24,071 bases of DNA from a virus, in IMG/VR virus record IMGVR_UViG_3300037146_000041, positions 1 to 24,071 of that record. One strand, written 5' to 3'. Every line of letters begins with the position of its first letter. Positions within the stretch are counted from its first letter, which is position 1. The position numbers were made by a program, and so were the translations under genes. The notes beneath the pieces are model-generated. The model searched no databases. It saw only the letters and a program-made list of their open reading frames with translations, and was not told the DNA's origin. Of the stretch, positions 19,984 to 24,071 are shown one piece after another.

Positions 19984-20258
19984 ACTTCTATACGCAAGGG
20001 ACATTGATTCAGGTAAGCATCGCTTTAACGACGCCTACCGGGGCACTGATTGATGCGCAGAATTTGGCTTTTAGGGTGAAATCGCCTAGCGGCGTCGTGA
20101 CGGATTACTCTTCTGCAATTTTAAATCCGTCAACAGGGAATTACACTTGCGCTGTACTTGCCGATCAGATTGGATTGTTCCAGTACGAATGGCTGGCAAC
20201 AGGCACCGTTCAGGCATCGGCAGTCGGGCAATTTTTGGTCAACCAGGGGACGTTTTAA
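19980..20258 (+). CDS. Small Ig-like phage structural protein, 92 aa
   Basis: ATG 19980 shares ATGA with the previous stop. The protein is all-beta: YTQGTLIQVSIALTTPTGAL, a core 'LAFRVKSPSGVVTDY' and then 'GNYTCAVLADQIGLFQYEWL' with a final VGQFLVN. This is the layout of small Ig-like or BppU-like phage domains. It is likely a virion or tail component. It is followed by a gene with a membrane anchor. Confidence 0.65.
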   Translation: MNFYTQGTLIQVSIALTTPTGALIDAQNLAFRVKSPSGVVTDYSSAILNPSTGNYTCAVLADQIGLFQYEWLATGTVQASAVGQFLVNQGTF

Positions 20259-20259
20259 C

Positions 20260-20574
20260 ATGACCGCTCAAATAGTGCAGCTGATAACGAAACCGGAAGG
20301 CGCGCCGCCGGTCGTCTTTCCGAAAACCATTTGGCTTGCGGACGATGGAGGTTGGTTTTATAAAAAGCCGCTGCTGATGCAATCTGAAGAGCTGGTTGCT
20401 TGCGCAGAGGAAGGCGCGCAACTTTCGTTATCGTCGCAAGAAAATGGAGTGCGACATTATCATTACTATATGCGCAAGCCTGTGCCGATGTTTGCCCGCG
20501 ACATGTTGCTTATTTCCGGGATATTGGTTTTGTGCGCGCTGATTGTAGCTAGCGCAGTTTTGTGTTTGCGGTAA
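20260..20574 (+). CDS. C-terminally membrane-anchored small protein, 104 aa
   Basis: AGGGGAC precedes ATG 20260. The first 75 residues are soluble, with a YKKPLLMQ segment. Residues about 80-103 (ARDMLLISGILVLCALIVAS and a short VLCLR end) form one hydrophobic transmembrane helix at the extreme C-terminus. There is no second helix and no signal peptide, so it is a tail-anchored protein and not a usual holin. In a structural operon this is unexpected; it might anchor something at the membrane during assembly or serve in superinfection exclusion. Function unknown. Confidence 0.65.
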   Translation: MTAQIVQLITKPEGAPPVVFPKTIWLADDGGWFYKKPLLMQSEELVACAEEGAQLSLSSQENGVRHYHYYMRKPVPMFARDMLLISGILVLCALIVASAVLCLR

Positions 20575-20578
20575 TTTG

Positions 20579-20591
20579 TAAAGTCACTTTA
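20579..20591. promoter_or_regulatory. TAAAGTNACTTTA palindrome, copy 3 (at the Nudix/protease start)
   Basis: TAAAGTCACTTTA ends 2 nt before ATG 20594, in the place where a Shine-Dalgarno would lie. A regulator bound here, or the RNA hairpin, could control translation or transcription of the head protease. Confidence 0.55.
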
Positions 20592-20593
20592 TC

Positions 20594-23500
20594 ATGTCAG
20601 TTGACGAAAAAATCAAAGGCGCAGGAATAATGCTGGTCACGCCTGAAGGAGAGGCGCTATTCCTATTGCGCTCTCCCGACGCGAATCATCCGAACGAATG
20701 GGATTTTCCAGGCGGCAGAGCTGACGAAGACGAAACGCCGGAAGAAACCGCCAAGCGCGAAACGCGAGAAGAGATCGGCGCAATGCCGTATGGCGAGCTA
20801 GAACAGCTAGCCGACACGTCTAGTAAAGACGATAGCGGCAGCGATGTGGATTTCATTACCTACCGCATGTTTGTTCGTCATAAATTTACGCCGAAAATCG
20901 ATAAATCGGAGCATACGGCATTCGTTTGGCGCAAGTTGGTAGATGCTCCTGAGCCGATGCACCACGGCATGCGAGAAGTGGTTGACGCAGCTATGGGGAA
21001 GATGGCGAAGGATGCTTCACAGCATTGGATAACGTCCCAAACCGGTACGCATTTGTTGCTGAACGGCGAGGGTGAAGTGATTGGCGGCGCTGGCGGGAGC
21101 TTAAACGGAAAGAAACTTTCCCCGAAAAGCAAAAGCAAGGATGTAACAAAACTTTTGGGGTATTCGCCGAAAGCAAGTGAGCAACCGTCTAAAAAAATCG
21201 ATTTAAAGACTGCGTTTAATGACTTGGAAACGTCAGAATTTAAAGGAGAGCTTTCCGACGAGCAAAGGAAAAGCATTCAGAAGAACGAGGATTTGTACAA
21301 AAAGCATGGCCCGAAAGGCGAAGGCTCGCGCTCTCAATGGAAAGAACAAGTTAAAAGCGGAAAGTTCGACCATCTTCTAAAAGAACATGAAGAGGTCGTT
21401 CAGAAAAACGCAGAAGAAGCAAAAGAGCGTGCAAGAACAGAAAGAGAAAAGAGGGCGGAGCCTTATCGACAAGCCGCGATAAAAAGGGCGGAAATCGAAG
21501 CGAAACGGAAATCTGAAGAAGCGAAACGGAAATCTGAAGCGGCTGCTGCAAGGCAGGAAGAAAGAGAAAAATCTCTGGCGAAGCCTTTTGAAAAGCCGAC
21601 TGAGCATGAAACCTTGACTGTCCCGAAGAAAATAATAAAAGAAACCGACGCTGCGTATGGAGTTGAAAATCCCGGTCAGGGAGAAAAGGACGTGCTGTGG
21701 ATTCCAAAAAGCGCGTCGAAAGCGCATGGATACGAAATAAAATCGATGGCTCCATGGTTGGCTGACAAATTAAATTTCGGGACACATGAGCGTCAAGAGA
21801 GAAAACAAAAAGAAGCTGTGCAAAGGACGTACTTGAATGTGAAATACGACGACAAAGACCATGCGAAGAAGCATGGCGCAAGATGGGACGCAGACAAAAA
21901 GAAGTGGTATCACTCTGGAGGGGAATTGCCGAAAGAATTGGAAAAGTATTCGTCGAATGCCGCATCTCCTCAGACTAAGGCTGTTTCTGGAGCGCAGAAT
22001 CAATCGGCAACTGTGAAAAGGCAAATGCCGACAACTGGACGGATTGATGAAAACGATCCGTCGATATGGGGACACGAGTTGTTGGGTCATGAAGGCGAGT
22101 TGTGGGCTGATTTTCATAGGAGGCATGCCCCGCGCTATGAACCGGCTTCTGCCGCTGAGGTCGAATTCGATTCCGCCTTGGGAGAAGACGCAGGATTTTA
22201 TTGCGGATACACGCAAGATCAAATCGCTGTCATGAATCGGGAGAATGCGCAGGATTCCGATTTTAAAGAGTCGGATCACCCTCGCGCCAACGATTCCCTA
22301 ACCTTCGATAAAGCCTCTGTCAGAACAGTAGACCAAGATGGGCGGATGCATATCGCTTTGACGCATATCAGCAAAGCGAACGTCTGCCAATATGCAGGAG
22401 CAGAAATCCCGGATTATCAAAAACTGGGATTGCAAGCCGATAAAGTGTATTTGCTCTATCGTGACCCGGAAGAATTGAAAAAGGGCGCGTCAACGGCGAA
22501 TAACATCCCTCTGTTGAACGACCATGTTGCGGTTGATGTGACAGATCACAAGCCGGATTCGATCGTCGGAGCGACAGGCACGGACGCAGTGTTCAACGCG
22601 CCGTACCTGGATCAATCGTTAGTAATTTGGACGAAAGACGCAATCTGCGGTGTAGAAACCGGTCGGCAGCAGGAAATCAGTTGCGCATATTATTACCGCC
22701 CCGACATGACTCCAGGCGTTTCGCCGGACGGCAGTCATTACGATGGCGTGATGCGCGACATTAAGTTTAACCATATTGCTTTGGTGCAAGTTGGGCGTGC
22801 TGGACATGATGTTAGAGTGGCAAGCGACAGTAAAATCAATTTCAACCCAGGAGTTTTAACTATGAGCAAGCTAAGTAAAAAGGCGGTTCTCGCGCACGGA
22901 GCTTTGCTCGCAGTGCTTACCCCAAAGATGTTGGCTGCGGACTCGCAGATCGACTTAAATAAAATCCTTGAAGGCGTCAAGCGGAAAAACTGGCTTGAAA
23001 AGAAGCCGGGGATTATTGCCGCTGTCAAGCCGCATTTGGCGGCGGATGCCGATTTGAAAGATATCGTCGCGCTACTGGACAAACTTGATTCTGAAAAGCC
23101 TGACGATGACAATGTAGCGATGGACGATCCCGGCCCAAAGTGCGAAAGTATCCTTGGCATGCTTCGTGGGAAAATCTCTGACGAAGATTTAATGCAGATT
23201 GAAAGCATGCTATCCGCCAAGCCGGTCGAAAAAGCGAAAGCGAAGGACGAACCGACACAGACCCCGGGCGCGGCAACTGCGAATCCTGGCGGTAAGAAGG
23301 ACAAGGACGCTGCAAAAGGCATGGATGACAAAGAGAATAAGGAAGATATGATGGATGCGAAAGAAATGAAGAAAGCCATGGATAAAGCGATTCAACTTGC
23401 TTGCGATGCGACGGAAAAGAAAACCGAAGCGAAGGTTATGGCGAATATGCGCGCTATCGTTGAAGCCGAAGAGTTCATCAAGCCTTACGTCGGCAAGCTT

Positions 23501-23713
23501 GTTGCCATGGATAGTGCCGAAGCGGTTTATAAAGCCGCGCTTGAAGCGATGAAAATCGATATTAAGGATTTGCACCCGAGCGCCTATAAATCTGTTTTAG
23601 CCGCGCAACAGAAGCCGGGCGAAGCGCATAAATCGCGCATTGCGCAAGACGCGCAGCCGCAAGGCGATGGCATGGAAAAGGCGTTTCCCGAACTTCTCCG
23701 TCTAGTCAAATAA
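20594..23713 (+). CDS. Nudix hydrolase-DUF5710-DUF2213 protease-scaffold polyprotein, 1039 aa
   Basis: Domains in order: a Nudix domain (1-135) with a perfect Nudix box, G41-x5-E47-x7-R55-E-x-x-E59-E60-x-G62, so hydrolysis of a nucleoside diphosphate-linked compound is likely; THLLLNGEGEVIGGAGGSLN (about 151-170), a motif of phage head proteins; a Lys/Glu/Ala-rich coiled coil (about 264-335); DUF5710 (about 411-455, YLNVKYDDKDHAKKHGARWD); and DUF2213 (about 525-755), the Mu-like head maturation protease, with probable His644 (PLLNDH) and Ser696 (EISCAY) in the HK97/S78-like places. The C-terminal part (757-1039) is a charged helical scaffold-like region with its own internal start (22862). 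Expected to cut itself and other head proteins. ATG 20594 lacks a Shine-Dalgarno. ATG 20630 has AGGA but would remove the first strand of the Nudix fold. Confidence 0.8.
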   Translation: MSVDEKIKGAGIMLVTPEGEALFLLRSPDANHPNEWDFPGGRADEDETPEETAKRETREEIGAMPYGELEQLADTSSKDDSGSDVDFITYRMFVRHKFTPKIDKSEHTAFVWRKLVDAPEPMHHGMREVVDAAMGKMAKDASQHWITSQTGTHLLLNGEGEVIGGAGGSLNGKKLSPKSKSKDVTKLLGYSPKASEQPSKKIDLKTAFNDLETSEFKGELSDEQRKSIQKNEDLYKKHGPKGEGSRSQWKEQVKSGKFDHLLKEHEEVVQKNAEEAKERARTEREKRAEPYRQAAIKRAEIEAKRKSEEAKRKSEAAAARQEEREKSLAKPFEKPTEHETLTVPKKIIKETDAAYGVENPGQGEKDVLWIPKSASKAHGYEIKSMAPWLADKLNFGTHERQERKQKEAVQRTYLNVKYDDKDHAKKHGARWDADKKKWYHSGGELPKELEKYSSNAASPQTKAVSGAQNQSATVKRQMPTTGRIDENDPSIWGHELLGHEGELWADFHRRHAPRYEPASAAEVEFDSALGEDAGFYCGYTQDQIAVMNRENAQDSDFKESDHPRANDSLTFDKASVRTVDQDGRMHIALTHISKANVCQYAGAEIPDYQKLGLQADKVYLLYRDPEELKKGASTANNIPLLNDHVAVDVTDHKPDSIVGATGTDAVFNAPYLDQSLVIWTKDAICGVETGRQQEISCAYYYRPDMTPGVSPDGSHYDGVMRDIKFNHIALVQVGRAGHDVRVASDSKINFNPGVLTMSKLSKKAVLAHGALLAVLTPKMLAADSQIDLNKILEGVKRKNWLEKKPGIIAAVKPHLAADADLKDIVALLDKLDSEKPDDDNVAMDDPGPKCESILGMLRGKISDEDLMQIESMLSAKPVEKAKAKDEPTQTPGAATANPGGKKDKDAAKGMDDKENKEDMMDAKEMKKAMDKAIQLACDATEKKTEAKVMANMRAIVEAEEFIKPYVGKLVAMDSAEAVYKAALEAMKIDIKDLHPSAYKSVLAAQQKPGEAHKSRIAQDAQPQGDGMEKAFPELLRLVK
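22849..22864 (+). promoter_or_regulatory. Internal ribosome binding site and start for the scaffold
   Basis: AGGAG, 8 nt, then ATG in frame with the surrounding gene. It lies at the boundary between protease and scaffold regions, which makes a chance match less likely. Confidence 0.6.
22862..23713 (+). CDS. Nested scaffold-like protein from internal in-frame start, 283 aa
   Basis: ATG 22862 is codon 757 of the large gene and has its own AGGAG (22849-22853) 8 nt upstream. The product opens MSKLSKKAVLAHGALLAVLT, then has charged helices with many Asp/Glu/Lys (DDKENKEDMMDAKEMKKAM) and an MRAIVEAEEFIKPYVGKLVA region near the end, typical of phage scaffolding regions. In lambda (C/Nu3) and Mu (I/Z), the scaffold is likewise the C-terminal part of the protease gene made from an internal start. 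The nested product would fill the prohead and be degraded. Both forms share the TAA at 23711-23713. Confidence 0.65.
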   Translation: MSKLSKKAVLAHGALLAVLTPKMLAADSQIDLNKILEGVKRKNWLEKKPGIIAAVKPHLAADADLKDIVALLDKLDSEKPDDDNVAMDDPGPKCESILGMLRGKISDEDLMQIESMLSAKPVEKAKAKDEPTQTPGAATANPGGKKDKDAAKGMDDKENKEDMMDAKEMKKAMDKAIQLACDATEKKTEAKVMANMRAIVEAEEFIKPYVGKLVAMDSAEAVYKAALEAMKIDIKDLHPSAYKSVLAAQQKPGEAHKSRIAQDAQPQGDGMEKAFPELLRLVK

Positions 23714-23741
23714 TCGTTCTCAAATCTTAAGGAGTAATACC

Positions 23742-24071
23742 ATGTTCGGAGATTTTCCACGTTTAGTGAACACCCAGGGCGCGCCAGCAGTTCTAGGCGA
23801 TTTTTGCGACGGCACGGCGGCTAACGTCGCGTCCACCGTCGATGCAGGTCAAGGCGCGTTCGTTGCCGGGCCTAACGGGCTGTCTGTCGGGTGCTTTGCT
23901 TGGGCCGATCCCACAAACACGTTTCTAAACAGTTTTGGCCCGGGATTGCCTACCGGATTTTTCCGCCGCAATCAACAAGGCATCATTACGAATTACCTCG
24001 CGTATGCTGTGATGACAGCTTATCCAGGTTCCCCGTGCGAAATATTTAATGCCGGTGGTTTCTGGGTGCTT
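23742..24071 (+). CDS. Structural cement protein, Gp24-like (partial, cut by window end)
   Basis: A perfect AAGGAG (23729-23734) precedes ATG 23742; 110 codons are visible and the frame remains open at the edge. The segments QGAFVAGPNGLSVGCFAWAD, NSFGPGLPTGFFRRNQQ and IITNYLAYAVM match the phage capsid cement (Gp24-like) family, which decorates and stabilises heads. The major capsid gene, usually next in such clusters, would lie beyond the right edge. Confidence 0.8.
   Translation, partial: MFGDFPRLVNTQGAPAVLGDFCDGTAANVASTVDAGQGAFVAGPNGLSVGCFAWADPTNTFLNSFGPGLPTGFFRRNQQGIITNYLAYAVMTAYPGSPCEIFNAGGFWVL

Noticed and set aside
6138-20580. 12-mer CGGTAATTTGTA present at 6138-6149 and 20569-20580, both at gene ends
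   Set aside because: Several shared 12-mers are expected by chance in 24 kb and the flanks differ, so this alone is not significant.
21351-21965. Long minus-strand frames opposite the Lys/Glu-rich part of the polyprotein
   Set aside because: They mirror codon bias in the real gene, with Phe/Leu/Arg/Ser-rich nonsense products and no ribosome sites.
1-24071. tRNA genes, integrase, attachment sites, insertion sequences, lysis genes
   Set aside because: I looked for cloverleaf-like segments, tyrosine or serine recombinase motifs, terminal inverted repeats with transposase, and holin/endolysin motifs and saw none I could support.

Overview
The window reads as a contiguous piece of a tailed double-stranded DNA bacteriophage (Caudoviricetes), either a free phage or a prophage. 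It holds both terminase subunits, a DUF1073-type portal, a Mu gpF/SPP1 gp7-type head morphogenesis protein, a DUF2213-type head protease joined to a scaffold-like region, and the start of a Gp24-like cement protein. Strong Shine-Dalgarno sites, sigma70-like promoters and the protein families suggest a proteobacterial (Pseudomonadota) host. That is inference. No integrase, attachment site, host gene or tRNA is visible, so lifestyle is unresolved.

Layout. (1) Positions 1-3387, minus strand: two early or accessory operons. The distal one (promoter near 1815-1842) encodes two tiny proteins, a small helix-turn-helix protein, a 297-residue protein built of 19-residue Cys-containing repeats, another tiny protein and the start of a second copy of the repeat protein, which runs off the left edge. 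The proximal one (promoter near 3419-3447) encodes a DUF3310 protein, a ParB-like protein and a ribbon-helix-helix-like protein. (2) 3420-3530: divergent control region. (3) 3531-7952, plus strand: small SH3-like and zinc-ribbon proteins, a small ParB-like protein, an archaeo-eukaryotic (RepB-type) primase, a small HTH protein and an SF3-type helicase. (4) 7953-8218: AT-rich non-coding region with inverted repeats and oppositely oriented 8-bp iterons, a good candidate for the replication origin. (5) 8219-8972: Q-like late regulator candidate and small proteins. (6) 8996-24071: packaging and morphogenesis cluster (TerS, TerL, portal, an ECF-like sigma factor, an LTTAQI-repeat protein, head morphogenesis, four structural proteins, a membrane-anchored protein, the Nudix/protease/scaffold polyprotein, and the cement protein, cut by the right edge).

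Control signals that single-gene annotation would miss: a quasi-palindrome centred on CTAG (CTTTCTAGTAAG) lies in or next to all four early promoters. A 13-bp palindrome, TAAAGTNACTTTA, sits directly upstream of two late genes that lack a Shine-Dalgarno site, and a third exact copy lies inside the primase gene. The DUF2213-containing gene has an in-frame internal start with its own ribosome binding site, the classic protease/scaffold arrangement. The early genes probably set up replication from the 8.0-8.2 kb origin; the late cluster then makes and fills the capsid, perhaps under the Q-like protein and the phage-encoded sigma factor.
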